This document shows positions 37,840 through 51,258 of a DNA stretch of 64,000 bases, piece after piece. The position numbers and the translations under genes were made by a program. The stretch comes from Gymnogyps californianus (taxonomy: Eukaryota > Chordata > Aves > Accipitriformes > Cathartidae), in contig NC_059486.1 in assembly GCF_018139145.2 (NCBI RefSeq), positions 8,556,001 to 8,620,000 of the forward strand, in the 5' to 3' direction. The notes below the pieces were generated by a model. The model searched no databases. It worked only from the letters and a program-made list of their open reading frames with translations, and was not told where the DNA came from. Each line of letters opens with the position of its first letter. The first letter of the stretch is position 1.

Positions 37840-40800
37840 GCTGGCTTGGTCTACAGCCTTCCCAGTAAGACAGCAAGGCAAAGCTCTTTTGAACTGACAA
37901 CCCACGGCAGCTACAGTCTAACCTGCAGTACAAACTTGGATAGTTGTCCTGAATTGCTCCAAGTCCTTCCTAAGCGGACCACAGAGATCAACCAAACTAC
38001 CATTAGAAAATGCAAAAATTGCCAGCAACTGTCCAGATGTGATGCACTGCAGATCTCTCCTTGCTTAGTGCTGGGAACAAAAGTTACCATCCTGATGCTG
38101 ATCAATGGTGAAGGAGGATTTTGTAATGGCAGCCTGCAAACGCTGTGGGTTCTTGTTCATAGTTCAAGGCAGGGACAAAAGCATCCACATTCTCACTCAA
38201 CAATTCACTCAAACCCTCCAAGCGTCCCATGTGAAAAACCCATGCTTAGTACAGTAGGGTTTCAAATTCATTACTAGGACTCTGAGGCACCACAATAACA
38301 CAATTAAAACACCACCAGATGTGTGTCATATAATACATGTTAAAAAAAGAAAAGACATACTGTGTGCAGATACAACAACAATTTGCTGTTCAAATTAATT
38401 CAGGAATCAGTACCATCTCTATAAACCGAATATATAAAACATATGCTACTGTAGGCATGCATAAATTGCATGCAATTTTTTCCAGATAAAGCCACACATG
38501 CAATTAATAAACTAAAGTGAAAAAAGAAAAGAAACAAAGTAAATAAATAAATACAAAGGCTGCCAAGGGAATGATGAATTTTGCAGAAACCGCTGTCAAA
38601 GATCACAGTGCTGAGCAGAAAGAGCCACAGCCACGAGCTCATACCCTACCCTCAGCAGTGCAGTCACACCCTGGCCTCAGTTCATCTGAGCAGGGAACTC
38701 GCATGTAGCAGAAACGGACGCCGGAGACCCAAACAGTTTTTTTTTAAGCAGCACTGGCGTAAGGTTAAGCTACAGTGGCATAGTTTCTGCTAGGAGATAG
38801 CAGACAGTCTTTCATGTACACAGCATCAGGCCTAATATCGCATGTTTTCAGCCGTTGCGCAAACCAGCCCACAATCACGTCCCTGTTATATCTGAAGATC
38901 CTGCAAAACCTAGGAGCAAGGCTCCAGCGTAGCAGCAGCTGGGGGAAACGCTGGCATTAAAGGCAAGAGAACCACCACTTCAATGCAGAGGGAACTCATG
39001 GATGGTTGGCACAAGTTGTGGTATGATGTGAATTTAGCAAAGCAGAGACAACCCACACACACCCCACCATCAATATTTTTATTCCAACTTCTACCTTGTT
39101 CTAACCAGACCTACGATTTGCTTTTACTGCTAATTCAAATGCTACCGAGCCCCTACTGGCACCCTGTCTAGGCTTCCTGGGACCTGTCCTTTCCCTGGCA
39201 GAGGTCTTCGTCCCCCAGCCAACCGTCCCTCATCACCCACAGGCAATGGAAAGCTAACCACAGCTGCTTCAGTTAAGTCCCCACAAGAACCAGAGCCATT
39301 TTCTTCAGGCTCTCTGCACCAGCAGATGAACCAAGCCACTCTGGCAAAAATCAGAGCAAACCTTACACTTCTACAGGTCTGGAAAGCAGGTCTCTGGCTC
39401 TGCACTTGAAGCAGAGGCAATCTGAAACATCACTGCTGTCTGGTTGTGATCATCCATTGTGATCAGTCAAGACATTAGTGTTGTCAAGGAAACTTTCAGT
39501 AAGGCCATAAGATCCTACACCACCACTGCAAGTTTTTTGATTTGAGAAAACAGTGTTGTTACTACCAGAGCAAGCACAGCCAGCTCCACAAAGAAACACA
39601 GAAGCAATTTCCTCTAAATGCCCAGGGGACACCCTGTTTGCTGTTCGACATCCTGAAGAAAACAAAAATCTAAGAATAATTACAGTCAAAGCAACTAAAG
39701 TGAAGCCCTTTGGTAATTCTCAGCCCTGAATAACAAAAAGGGGTGACAATTATTTTAGCTAATGATCACTGAACTCTGAGATTAACATTTGCAGCTGAGG
39801 AACAGGAAGCAGCTCTTTAGAAGGCAGCATTGCTGTTAGGCTCAGTCCAGAGCTCTGTGAAATAGCTGGTCGACACTTGCTACCATCGAGGGACACAGTG
39901 CATTACCCAAAGATGCAAGGAAGTAAAGAAAGCACAGAAAGCTCAGTAAAGATGGACTGGGAGCCTGCCCTACCTTCTTCCTACGTAACACAGACTGCAT
40001 CAATCTACGGTGGAGGAAAATTCTTCTTGTTGGCCTATACTGTACTCTCATGACGTGCAGTACGAGTGGCTTGGCACTAATTATATATTCCCTACAACCG
40101 TAGTTTTAAAAATTTCTCAGACACAAAAGGACTGGCTGAAACACTGTAGCTTTGAGCAAAAACCAGGATCTGGATTTCATACTGTGTTTTCTGTCATGAC
40201 AGAAAAGCTAACTCAAGTGTCCTTGTTCTGAGTGCTCTTCCTGACTTGTATGCCTCCAAAATCCAACCCGAAACTGTTTGGCTCAGATTATTCTTCTTGT
40301 GATGGTTACAGACAAGAAAGAAGAAAAAAACCACCCCACACTAGCATGCCCTGCTGAAGATTAATCCTCTCCCTGCAGCTGGAAGGCCGTGATCTTCCAA
40401 ACATATAAACGGCATCCTGATACTGCTGAAAGGGCAAACTGCAGTATAACCACGAGGCAGATACTCACACCACCTACTGAAGGTTATCCAGCTGGTCTGA
40501 ACGGCTCCCTGTGAGGTGACACATCCTCTCCTCGCTGATTCTGGAGAGCAAAGCTGCACTGGTGCCTTTCAGAAAGGAGTCAGGCTGTGCTTGGGGATGA
40601 GCTGGGTTCAGAGGAGGGGAAGTCTGCCTGAGGCAGGCCCAGAGAAACGTAAGGCATCGTGCCTGCACCGTTTCACAGAGGGCACAAAGGCTTGTCAAGC
40701 ACCAAAATAAACAAGTCCACTAGTTTAACTAAAAGCCTGATTTGAAGCTGATTTAAACTGCTGTAAATGGTGTATAGCATGCTTATTGAGCTTTAAGCCA

Positions 40801-41080
40801 AACCTTAGTTTTGTTCAGGCTAAATAAGTTATGCATCAGCCTAACTTGAACTGGAACAAGCAGCTTTTAAAGCAAAATTAAAGTAACAGCCCAGTTAACT
40901 TAGACCGCTGCAGTCCTTCCCATAAGAGTGGTCTTAGCTGCAGGAAATGCTTATCTTCCTTGTCACATTTGGTGCAGAAAGGTATTTTAAACAGTAATAA
41001 GCATCTGTTTTCTCTACTTGTTCAGTGGGAAAGTCTAGAGTTATACAAACGGCACCTTAGAGGATAATGTAGTAATAGCA
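37840..41080. other. Unique intronic stretch, nothing certain
   Basis: Mixed sequence with short ORFs. The part at about 40720-40910 has repeated 'gcctaacttgaac', 'agctgatttaaactg' type phrases that may be an old amniote interspersed repeat, but I could not place it. Confidence 0.4.
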
Positions 41081-41084
41081 AGAT

Positions 41085-41370
41085 GTATTTATTAATGATC
41101 CTACTAATATTTCCTGAGAGCATCTCCAAATACTCTGCAAATACCCATCAAGTTTAAACAGCAAGGATGCGCAGTGGGTAGTATTATTGTCCCTTCTCAG
41201 CAGGAATGAAAAGATCAGATGACTTTGGGAACGTCAAGCAATGGACCTGGGATAAGGCTAGGACTACAACTATAGAGAAAACTGGATGGCTAAAAGCACC
41301 GCAGCTTTTAATAGCAACCATCTTGCATCTTAACCACAAGATCATTCTCCCTGGATGACATGTAAGTAAG
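41085..41370 (-). repeat. MIR/CORE-SINE-like fragment
   Basis: The plus strand shows 'agtattattgtcccttctca', 'gatgactttgggaacgtcaa', 'ggctaggactacaactatag' and 'ttaaccacaagatcattctc'. In that order they match the reverse complement of a CORE-SINE (tattattatcccca, gtgacttgcccaaggtca, ccaggactagaac, ctaaccactagaccatc). It is strongly diverged. The 164-aa open frame that starts at 41446 lies just beyond it. Confidence 0.5.
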
Positions 41371-41371
41371 T

Positions 41372-43426
41372 ATTTCTTAGAAAGAAAGTATAATGTTAAC
41401 AGAGTAGAGCTTGCTGAGAAAGCACAAAAAGGAATTGCTGCTTTTTTGGATACTGCATGGAAACCCCGCACCTTCACTGGAAATATTTTAGTAAAAAGAG
41501 GCACAGAGATACAGCATGAAAAAATGAAGCCATCAGATAGGAAGGTTTTGTGGAAGAGTGGTAAGGGAACACGCCTTTGCTACTGGGAAGATAGGATGGG
41601 ATTCAGGACTGCTCTTGATACATGGGACAGTGAGGTTTTACTTCGGGCAGAAAGACCTGTGTCTGAGTGCTGCCTGAAGGCAGGAGGCTTCAAAGTACCT
41701 TGGATACAGATTTGGGAAACGACCAAGGTCTGTCACACCACGCGATCTTTACAAGCAGCAGTAGGGCTCAGAACTGCTACAACCAGGGGGAACAAAACTG
41801 AAAGCTCAATCCAGAGACCAAAAGTCAGCAAAAGGGCTTCTCTGAACTGTAGGTCTTTCTGTAAGAGCAAGCATAGGAGAAGGAACAAAGCCCAAAATAA
41901 CAAAATTCACCAAGGCAGAACTACGGGTAGAGCTAAATAACCAGGTAATTATTCAGATCTTTCATGTTCCCTTGTTGCTGCCTGTGGATGAGCAGCAAGA
42001 GGACACTAGAAGTAGCAAGCGGGAATGGCAAAAGCCTCTAAAACTATGATGCAAAAATTGAACCTGTCTCCTAGAGATGTGAAACTGATCTCACATGGAG
42101 CTTTTGTGCTAATAGTTGTCTCAGTCGATATGCAAATTTTATATAACAGTACATGCCTAGATATCATTGCACTATAAATATCCTTGCTCAAAACACTTTA
42201 CCTTACTGCTATTCACAATGTACCTGACAGTTTCCTATTTAAAACAGTATTACCGCTAAAGGAAACCATTAACAGAGGGCTAAAGGAAACAATCTTATTC
42301 ACTGAACCAACACTGTTGTCTCGGCAAAACAAAGCAATTAACATCTGAGTTCACAGGAAAATGTATTAGCACAACAGATGCATGCGCATGTATTTCGGCC
42401 CTTTGGTAAAATGTACTGTTTTGGGGCCAGATGTTTCTGCTCATGCCAAAGAAGAATCCAGCTGCATCAAGCTGTGAATATTTCTTCTGATCTGTCAAAA
42501 TCTGCTATGAACTAGAAGAGAAAAAAACAGAACTGAAGTTTGAAATAGAAGTCTGTTTTCCACTGGGGATTTTACCACCATCTGTATTTTAAAAGCTTTA
42601 GTACAACTTGACAGAGTCTGAAAAAGTTTGCAACACAATAGGTAAAGCACGCTGAAATACCATTCAAGTAAGGTTTCTGGTAGAGTTGAAACATATGGTA
42701 AAAGACTAGTTTTGTGCACATTTTTTCCCCTTAAAAATCAATTTATACTTACTAGTTGGATTTACAACATGTTTAAATTGTACAGCCTTTTTTGTAATGT
42801 GCTGCCATTATGAGCTGAACTCTCATTATTGAGATGATAGAGCAATATTGAATTACTGGGCAGACAAGGTCCTTTTTCAAAAACACCAGAGGTGACTCTT
42901 TCTCACTGTTTCTAAAAGCAGGTGGGTTTTTTTTTTTTTAGTTTCTTTAATAGAATTACTATGGATTTGCACTGATGCAAGAGTAAAATTATATCCTTTT
43001 CCTGAAACCATTAAAAAAGGAGCCAAAATGGAAACAGAATAGCTAAGCATAAAACATGAAAGCATCTCATAACAAGGTAAGTTCACAAACTATGCCACGT
43101 TTGTCAACGCTTGGTATTGTCCTTCCTAAAAACCATCCACCTAGCAGGACCAGCACGCTCCCACCTCACAGCCCACCTGTGGAAAAGCCCCTAACTCATC
43201 TCACAGAAACCTCTGGGTTTTTATCCCAAAAAACTGGCTCCTTCTGCCCACAGGGAGAATGCAGTGGCAGGAGCTGGATCAAACAGTGACTTGCTTGAAT
43301 AAGTGGCTGCACCATTATCTTCTGGTGAGTCGTAAAGCTGAGATTTTCTGAAAAGCCTCAGGTACCTTGACTCCTAAAGGCATCGAGATGCCAATCTCTC
43401 ATGTTCTACCTCAAAATTCCAGCCTT
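41372..43426. other. Unique intronic stretch, nothing recognised
   Basis: AT-rich sequence with a T13 run at 42927-42939. No exon or named repeat was recognised. Confidence 0.5.
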
Positions 43427-43456
43427 AAAACAAAACAAAACAAAACAAAAACAAAA
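43427..43456. repeat. (AAAAC)n simple repeat
   Basis: About five AAAAC units with one extra A. This is the same unit as the shorter repeat at 26744-26764. Confidence 0.9.
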
Positions 43457-45215
43457 TCTCCTGAAACAGACAAAACGGTGTCGCACAAAGGAAGCGGAAT
43501 ATAGCTGGATATATCTGAACTGAACTCAGTTTAAATTCTGATCTTCTCCAGTTATCGCCTGCTCTCCACATTTGTACGCCAGCACTCAGGCAGCTGTGCT
43601 GCCTTCCAGGTGTGCGGCGCAGCTTTGCCACTGACAGGGTTATCTATTTTACAAAGAATTATGCTAGCATGGAAAATCACAGTAGAATTGTTTTGAAAGA
43701 AGCAAGCCTCAGATGGACAATTTAGATTTCACAGAAGTTGAAAGAGGATTTGCAGGTTCAAATTATTAATCAACACCCTGCCAGGCAGGGGCCAAGAGCA
43801 ATCTGTCGGTGCTGAGTTTTCTTGGACTTAGACTGTAAAATCTGGATTTTAAATTGACTCGGTGCGGAGAGGGTTTTTTGTGCCTACAGCCCTTTCCTTC
43901 TGAAGCATCCAGTCAAAACCAATCCCTGGCTTTTAGGGGCAAATATGAACTTATGGATGGTGGGGGAAGTTCTTCCTCCAGGAAACTGGGGATTCAGGGG
44001 CTTTCTGAGCCAGTGGACACACTGCACATGACAAGGTTACTTCTCTGTTGTTAAAATCATGTTCCAGCTATGACAAGACATTGTAAACTGCACATGGGGT
44101 CACATGGGGCCTTTCTTTTGTTAGCAAGAAACATGGCGGGTGGGGGAGGCCAGAAAAAGGCAGGTGCCCTCGGAGCACCCAACCTATTGCTGCAACAGCA
44201 TCAGTTCTCCCACAACGACAATCGCGATGACGCAGGCTGCTCTGGCAAGGAAGAATGTAATTGTAATAAGCACCTAGCACAATGTAACAATGGTTAATCA
44301 CAGAGAATCACACAGTGGGTGCCTCCGGTCACATCAAGCTAGCTTTAGCATCCTTTTGCTTGACGTATCCAGCTAATACATGCCTGCAAAATTCTGCAGG
44401 GACAAACTTAAAGAGGAAAAAAAAGAAGAAAGGAAAAAAAAACAAAAAGGGGGGGTGGGAAACAGGGAAACTCTTCGTAAACGATTTTAAAGAAAATGCT
44501 AACTAATGTTCATCTACAAACAAAAATGTAAACCAGGTAGAAGCAAATTCCACCATTTGCTCCATATTTCTATAAACCCCAACACAATCTCCTGGGGAAC
44601 AGTCCCTGCCACTACTGAGTGGACCACTGGCATCTGTAGTCAGGACAAGCAGCGGCATGGATTTGAGCAGTGACATGGATTTGACATGCCTCTCAGTCAT
44701 GACTTGATGGTATATTTCAGCAGAGCACCCCATCTGTGCAGATACTTAAAATGCAGCTCTCACATGCCAGAAACCGCCCTGTCTCCCGTCTTTCTGCGCT
44801 CAGAGTGCAGGAGGCTGAGAAGGGGGGATCCTGCAGCCCAGCCACGCGAGTGTTTGGTGCAACACGGGTTCCTGAGCAGCTGCTCGTGCTCTCACATCTG
44901 AAGCCCCAGAGTGTGCATGGCTGAAAGTTTCAGACCCTGAGTGTGGTGTGCTGTGGCCAGCATCCCCCGAGCAGGGAAATAAGGGCTAGCAGCAGAAGGG
45001 TAGGGGAAAGGTGCAAGACCATGTGTGAGAGAGAAGATGTGTGCATGCCCACGTGCACGAATAAGGCAGGACCACCCAACGTACGAGCCAGACGGCATCC
45101 ATTCCAGGTCTCCTCTCTCCTGTACATCTTTATTACAAAGAAGAGCTGCAAGATGAAAATTGGGAGCTTGAGGCCGAAATCAAAATAGAGAGAACGGGAT
45201 ATGCTCCTACAGACC
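43457..45215. other. Unique intronic stretch, nothing recognised
   Basis: Mixed sequence including a purine-rich A/G run at about 44417-44460. Overlapping ORFs on both strands around 44700-45150 fall in a GC-richer patch and show no coding signal. Confidence 0.5.
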
Positions 45216-45219
45216 TTGA

Positions 45220-45780
45220 TTGAAAATGGTCATTTATTTTTTCTTTGTTTTTACCTTAACTGTCTCTCAGTGAGGCTACCCACAGAAGTGTGACACTGCT
45301 GCTCCTGTTGCACTATATTATAATACTACTTGTTTCCTCTTGCCAGCTACTCATCAAGGATTACCCCCAGCACAGCCCTCTGTTCTTTCAGATCTAGTCA
45401 GAAGGCAAATTAGTCGCAGCCTGATGGGGGAGTGCTAAATTTTTCATTACAATCTTTCTCCGGAGGTTTGGTGTTTAATAATTTGTACTGTATAAAATTT
45501 CACATATGGGAAAACACGGCACCACACAGCCTCTCCAGATGCCTTTTTTTTTTTTTTCTTGCTGCTAATCATGTGAGCCCCCCAGCTAAAGGAGTGGATT
45601 TAGGGCATAATTAAAGCTTTATACTTTAATAGTAATATGGGTAAAGCTCAATTTTATTTTTGAGAAGAACACACCACATTTATAAATTCCCATTTCACTG
45701 AGGATCAATTTTCAAACAGGCTTTGTACCCGGGCTTCTTTGTTCCTGATATACCGTGGAAACATAAACCATGTAAGTAGC
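45220..45780. promoter_or_regulatory. Candidate conserved non-coding element
   Basis: Unique AT-rich block with 'tttaataatttgtactgtat', 'gggcataattaaagctttat' and 'ctttaatagtaatatgggta', interrupted only by a T14 run at 45544-45557. It has no sustained reading frame. Candidate enhancer by texture only. Confidence 0.35.
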
Positions 45781-45789
45781 TCGTGGTAC

Positions 45790-48700
45790 TATGAAAGACG
45801 CACACCCCTGCTTAGCCGCTGTGAGGGCTCTTTAATTCCTTACGATCAATCCAAGAGCAGTGGTGGTTGTGCAGGGGACATCTGTAAGAGAGCCTTGACA
45901 TCATCTGCTCTGTTTTTTATCACATAATTTGGCAGGGGAGTCTCTCAGATTGGTCACATGAACTTCAAATCTCTGAAAGTTTTCGCTACAGCCCTAAGCA
46001 GAGCTGAAGTGATTTAACTTTGCTGTTGCTCTCCTAAACCTCCCCCCAGCCACCACCCTTCTTCCTTCCCCACACAGCCCGGAAACCGCAGGGCTGCCGT
46101 CATGCGTGGGAATGCAGAGCCTTCTCCGATCTTCCCACAAAATTGCTTTCTCCCCACATTTCTGATGAGAAGAACAACCTGGAACACACTTTCGGGACTA
46201 ACTACAGCTGCATGCAGAGGACCAGCACAAGGCTTACCCACCGGTTAAGACCTCCGAAAGCCTCATTATAAAGACTTAAGTGGGACCTAAGTAGGGGACA
46301 GATTCTGCAGTAGGTACTTCACAGCAAATGACCCATCATGTAACCTACTTATTACTGTAACCTACCAAGTGCCATGCCGTTTCTCACCCCCAGGCATTTT
46401 TCCCCGGGTCTTCCAGAATCCCTTTATCTTCTCAGCAACATACTGAGATCTCAGTAAGGACACACTGCTGCAGAGCATGACAGATAGGAATGGTAAGTGA
46501 AAGGGAAGAAGGGGTGCTGGCAGAAAGGCAGGAGATAGATTCCTTGCATGGCTGAGACAGGAATAGTTATGCAACAGTCAGCATTTTGAGGACTACTTTT
46601 AACTATTTGATGAACTCTGGAGTACAGCTCCCTTAAAGAAAGAAGCACCCCAGTGATTATGTTCCCAGGATGACAATTTACAATACCAAGTCCTTTCTCT
46701 CTTCTCCTAAACATCCTCCTAAGTAAATTCAGGAAACACACACAGAGTAGGACAATGACCACCTTGCACAATGTGGTTTAAATTCAATCCAAGTTTCTCC
46801 CATCTGCTCAAGAGACCTACAAACTGCCTTAAAATGGAGTGCTTTGGTGCTATGATGGATTTCTGATTTCCTATAGAGAAACCAGGTGATAAAGAGCCAG
46901 ATTGAATTAGAGTGGTAAAAATTTACAGTATTCTTCGATAAATCTCATGCTTTCACAGAAAGGAGAGATTCCAGTTTTGCCATGAAGTGTCTCTGTGCCC
47001 CTACGCCATGGTTGAAAGCCAGGTTTTACTCTACCAATTAGCAGCAATACTGGGTGGAGTAAAGTAAAACTGTTACTATGGATAAGCAGCTACTCAGCTC
47101 TCAGAGCCTGCAGTATGCAGGCAAATATATCAAATGACCTAGACTGAGAAATAATGACCTTGAAAGTGAGAGCTTATGTCTGGTTTTATCCATCTTTAAT
47201 ATCACAGCTTAAACTAAATCAACCATGCATTTTAAGATCTATATTGTATCCTTCCAAATCTATTTGAGAATGCTGAAGTCTTGAAATGTTATTTGTTGAA
47301 GTGTGGAACTTATTCCAGGTCAAAATTTTACTTGCCTTCTAACTGATTATGTGTGTTACTTAAGTCAGTACAACCGATACACAACAGACAGCTCCCCAAA
47401 CTTAGTGAACCTTCTTAGTGGCCATGAAACTACTGAGATAAAACTTGTGATATGTGGTAGTCAAATTTAAATATAAGAAAGGAATCGATGTACTTAAAAG
47501 TGTTTTCTAAATGTCTTTAATGTTGAGTTCCAGTTTCACTGGCATGTATAGGTCCTGCTGGATGAAGACTCTCAGCTCTGTAATCCTTATGTTTTTCACC
47601 ATGTAGCTTTATGAAGACTCGATTAGTGACCAGATGCAAGAGTGGCAGTGTAATGCTACCTACTCACAGAAGAAAGTGACCTTGAGGAGGTTCACTCATC
47701 TCAACATCCAGCAGTCATTTCCATTAAATCCCTGGGCAGGAAAAAACAGATATGGAGACATAATAGAGGCAAAGCCTCCATGTCAAAGAGCAGATTGGAC
47801 TCTTGCCATCAGGCCCATGACAGCGATCCCTAATTCTCCAGGACATCTGCTTATCCAGCAAAACACAAGACGGTCATCCAGCAGACAAGACAGCACAGGG
47901 GTTACCATACGCAACACAGAGTCAAGCTCTAGCCCTAGCTCTGACCTTAGGCACATTTATCTCTACTGTTGCCCTCCCCCCCCCTTTTTTTTTCTTAAAT
48001 AGAAACCAGTTATAAATAATGTCATTATGCTCAGTTTGTGAGGCTGAGTTTATCTGTGACTGCCAAAAGCATGGTAATCTTCAGTACAAAGTATGATTAC
48101 TCTGTCATCATGCATCTCTACAGATAGCAATGCTCACGTTATCCTTTGAACAGGAAGAGGTCAAACCACTGATGTTAAACCCGTGAGGCCTGAGAGCTAA
48201 AGGACGAGCTGCAGTATCAGTTTTTGCCAGAGGAAACTCATCCATGTTCTGATTTGGTGGGAGAAGGATTTGTATCAACTTATACCAGATAAGGAACATG
48301 GGAAATAAATACCTAGGTCAGAACTTACTAATGGGTATTATTTCTCAGATAGTAGCAAGTTAATGCTACATAGCTAGGCAACAAAGCCATTCCATCCTTG
48401 ATAAAGGCATAAACACATTAAAGGAATAATCCCTGTGTGACATGAGGTTACTTGTGCATTCATAAAATTCTCACCGCTTCTGCCAGCACTGCCTTTTAAA
48501 AATCACTGTTCTGTCCCAGCTTGATCAAACCCTGCAGCCCATGATTTGCTTCTCCTTCAATACGCACAAACATGCAGGGAATCCCATTATAAATCCCTTT
48601 TTAAAGGATAAATAGAAGTCTCTCGTACCACAGACAAACGAGCAGCTTGACCTAATTTCAGTAGTTCCATACTATTTCCAGTATCAACCTACCTATCAAT

Positions 48701-48800
48701 TACACCTTGCTACGAAAACATCAGGGTCACGCTTTGCACCCAGGCCCTGCTTCAGAGGAGGAACTACGGGAAGCAAAGCCCTACCATTTCTGGTGCCCCA
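45790..48800. other. Unique intronic stretch, nothing certain
   Basis: Short ORFs and a C9/T9 run at 47976-47993. No exon, RNA gene or confident repeat was recognised. Confidence 0.5.
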
Positions 48801-48804
48801 CCAG

Positions 48805-48905
48805 TGCAGGTGTTGGGTCAGTCATTTACCCTGCCCCTGCCCACTAATCTGTAGGATGCTTTATTTTACACATATTTACTGGGTGTTCAGTCCTGATCCC
48901 TCCAA
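48805..48905 (+). repeat. Possible MIR-like fragment
   Basis: 'gggtcagtcatttaccctgc' followed by 'ctaatctgtaggatgcttta' and 'acacatatttactgggtgtt' loosely follows MIR sense text (gggcaagtcacttaacc, ccatctgtaaaatggg, tacctaccta...gggttgtt). Weak. Confidence 0.3.
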
Positions 48906-48909
48906 GTTA

Positions 48910-50470
48910 TAGATCATTTTCCTATTCAGTAGAAACAGTAATTCAACACTAAGGAAAGGGTTAAGAACGTGTTTGTTTTCCATTACTGTAACGGGTCCCT
49001 TCTTTTTATCAGTTGCCTTTGAAGAAACTATAGATTACAAAGTACATCACAAGTAGCAGACTCTGTTAAAAACAAGCACTGTGACAAGCTGCCATGCTAT
49101 GGACTAAAAAATGGATAGCTCTTCTTTAACTTGTGAAAATAAGAAGCTAATGAAGAAAGAAATAATCATCTGATTCTATGTCAAAGAATCCAGCTTGAAC
49201 CAACTCAATATTTTGTGATCTTTTTCTTCCCCTCAAGAAAATTCACATAGTAAAACCAAAGCTCTTAAGATAAGGTAACTTATTAAAAACTTTTACTGGG
49301 GGATAATTTTACATTTGTAGCTCGACACCCAATATTTATTATCATTTCACCATTCTGGGCGTGGAGTCTGTGGGTGTTTTGATCAATGGATGGGTTCATC
49401 AAAATTTTGTAAGCATCACTTTCCTTCTGCAGAGAGACAACTTGGGAACCTTTATTAGTCATTTTAGATTTCCCTGAGCAGACAGGATAAGCAGCAGAAT
49501 GTAAACTAATGAAAATGGCTGTTCAAGAGAAACCTTTTTTCACCCTCTTAAGGACACTGAGAAAACTTGCAGTAAGATCCAAATTAGAGGTGAAAATTCT
49601 CATGATAAACAGTTTCAGTTATCCTTTTTCAAGCTAGAATTAAGGTCATAATTATCTCTTCATTATAGAAATACATAATACAGCACAGTAAGACCTCTTG
49701 AAGGGACAACGTATTTCTTAAACTTTAGTGTAACAAGACAGTTTAAAAACTGACAGTTTCCAAGGCTTGGGCTCTCTCCAGATATACTTATTAGTTATTG
49801 TAAAATATAGGATTGCTTCATTACTGGCATGCACATTTGAAAATAAACACTCTGCTTCCTTAGAAGTTCAAGAAAGCCACACTCAAATAATAAGCCAAGA
49901 TTCACACATCAGGATATGAGTTGTCAGAGCTTTGCTTAAATCACTGTAGTTCTGACTGGTTCAATTATATAGAGGGACAATAATGAAAGGAGAAGCCAAA
50001 ACAAGTATCCATCCTGGAATACCGAGTATGAAATCATGATACAGAGAATTACAAAGAACAACATTATTTTGAAGCACCTTTTTCTTCTGTGAAACCACAG
50101 CAGAAGAAAAGATGGTAATATGTAAGTATGATTAAAAAAAAAAAAAACCTAGAGAAACTAACATTGCATTTGTCTGTTGGTAAAATGGAGGGAGGGGAAA
50201 AGAGACTATTGTTAAAAAAAGTAGGACACCTCCACTGTTGCCACCTCCACCTGCAATCCTTCCACTTCCCTGAAATCAATGATATCTTGGAGCAAAAGAG
50301 GCAGCTCTTTCCTTGCTGAAATTTCACAGCAAATGGTTTTACAAGCTCCATGTTGCTTTATCAGCCGTTAGTGAATCACTTTAACGGGAAAATCTACCCC
50401 AGCTCATAGGAACTGCCACATTTCAGGCAAGCTCTGAATGAAAATGGTTTACCAAACAGAAAATCTAAGT
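48910..50470. other. Unique intronic stretch, nothing recognised
   Basis: AT-rich unique sequence with an A14 run at 50134-50147. No coding or repeat assignment could be made. Confidence 0.45.
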
Positions 50471-50479
50471 AATCTAACG

Positions 50480-50930
50480 CTGAATGTGCCTCCCTCTTTC
50501 AATGAATAAGTTGCTAAAAACAAAACTCTGATGCCAATTTGTAAGATTTAATGAATATGCGGACTGTTAAATGAATAGACTATGCCCCAGAGCTGCTCAT
50601 TTAGGATGCTGCTGTTATAATAAAATTAGGTGAGTGTCCAATGAAAGCTCAGGACCCTGGGCTGGTACCGTCTAATTGAAGTTTACAACTTTATTGGAGA
50701 TTCCTTGCATCTTATACGTTTGCTCTGTAGAGTTTAATAGCTGGTGGCCTTGGCTCTAACTTAATTACAAATCAGAAAGGAAGGTTGTGTCAGCATGATA
50801 ACATTTGGCTAAGCTGAAATGTCGGTTTCAGGCATATTTCACCTGTTCTCATCTTAATTTAACTGGACTAATAGGTCCTAATCACATAGAACAAATGGGT
50901 CTTTAAAGTAAAGCTATAAAATTAAGGGCC
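50480..50930. promoter_or_regulatory. Candidate conserved non-coding element
   Basis: Unique AT-rich block with closely spaced cores, for example 'aagatttaatgaatatgcgg', 'taccgtctaattgaagttta', 'ctaacttaattacaaatcag' and 'catcttaatttaactggact'. No simple repeats and no coding frame. It strongly resembles vertebrate intronic enhancers near developmental genes, but conservation is not visible from one sequence. Confidence 0.4.
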
Positions 50931-50934
50931 AGGT

Positions 50935-51000
50935 CCTGTATGTCCTTCATCGCCACTCAAAGCGCTGGGAGTCAGTGGCACCGAGTGCCCGTCAAGCAGC
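50935..51000. repeat. Possible amniote interspersed-repeat end
   Basis: 'agggccaggtcctgtatgtc' followed by 'gctgggagtcagtggcac' resembles the terminal text of old amniote elements ('gggccagatcctgctctc...gaagtcagtggcaaa'). Short and diverged. Confidence 0.3.
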
Positions 51001-51193
51001 CCTGAACTGCAGTCGAAGATCAGGATAGACAACATAGTCAGTCCCGATCAAACGGACCCCAGGAAGGCCGGAAGCGAGCAAGGGAACAAGCCCCGGTTTA
51101 AGCCTTGTGAACAACCATGAGGTGACAGCTTGAAGACATCCTGAAGGGGAGAAAATGGCAGGTGTAAATGGATTGAAAGGTGATAGCAGTTAC

Positions 51194-51258
51194 CTGCCCA
51201 CAGTTAAATAGTCTCCAGGCAGGGTCACTGGTGAAGGAGAGCGTATTTCCCCTGGTAT
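51194..51258 (-). other. Weak cryptic-exon candidate (65 nt)
   Basis: On the minus strand a strong pyrimidine tract (CCTCTTCCTCCTTGTCCC) leads to GCAACAG, then 65 nt, then GCAG/GTAACT. Two frames are open across it. One of these ends in a complete CAG codon and would join the 102-nt exon at phase 0, but its peptide does not resemble FBRSL1. The other open frame ends out of phase. The length is not a multiple of three, so simple insertion between phase-0 exons would break the frame. It could be a cryptic, poison or alternative 5' exon, or chance. Confidence 0.2.

Noticed and set aside
41446..41940. 164-codon open frame on the plus strand
   Set aside because: It starts just beyond a SINE-like fragment and has no recognisable domain. 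It is on the strand opposite to the supported exons and has no splice structure.
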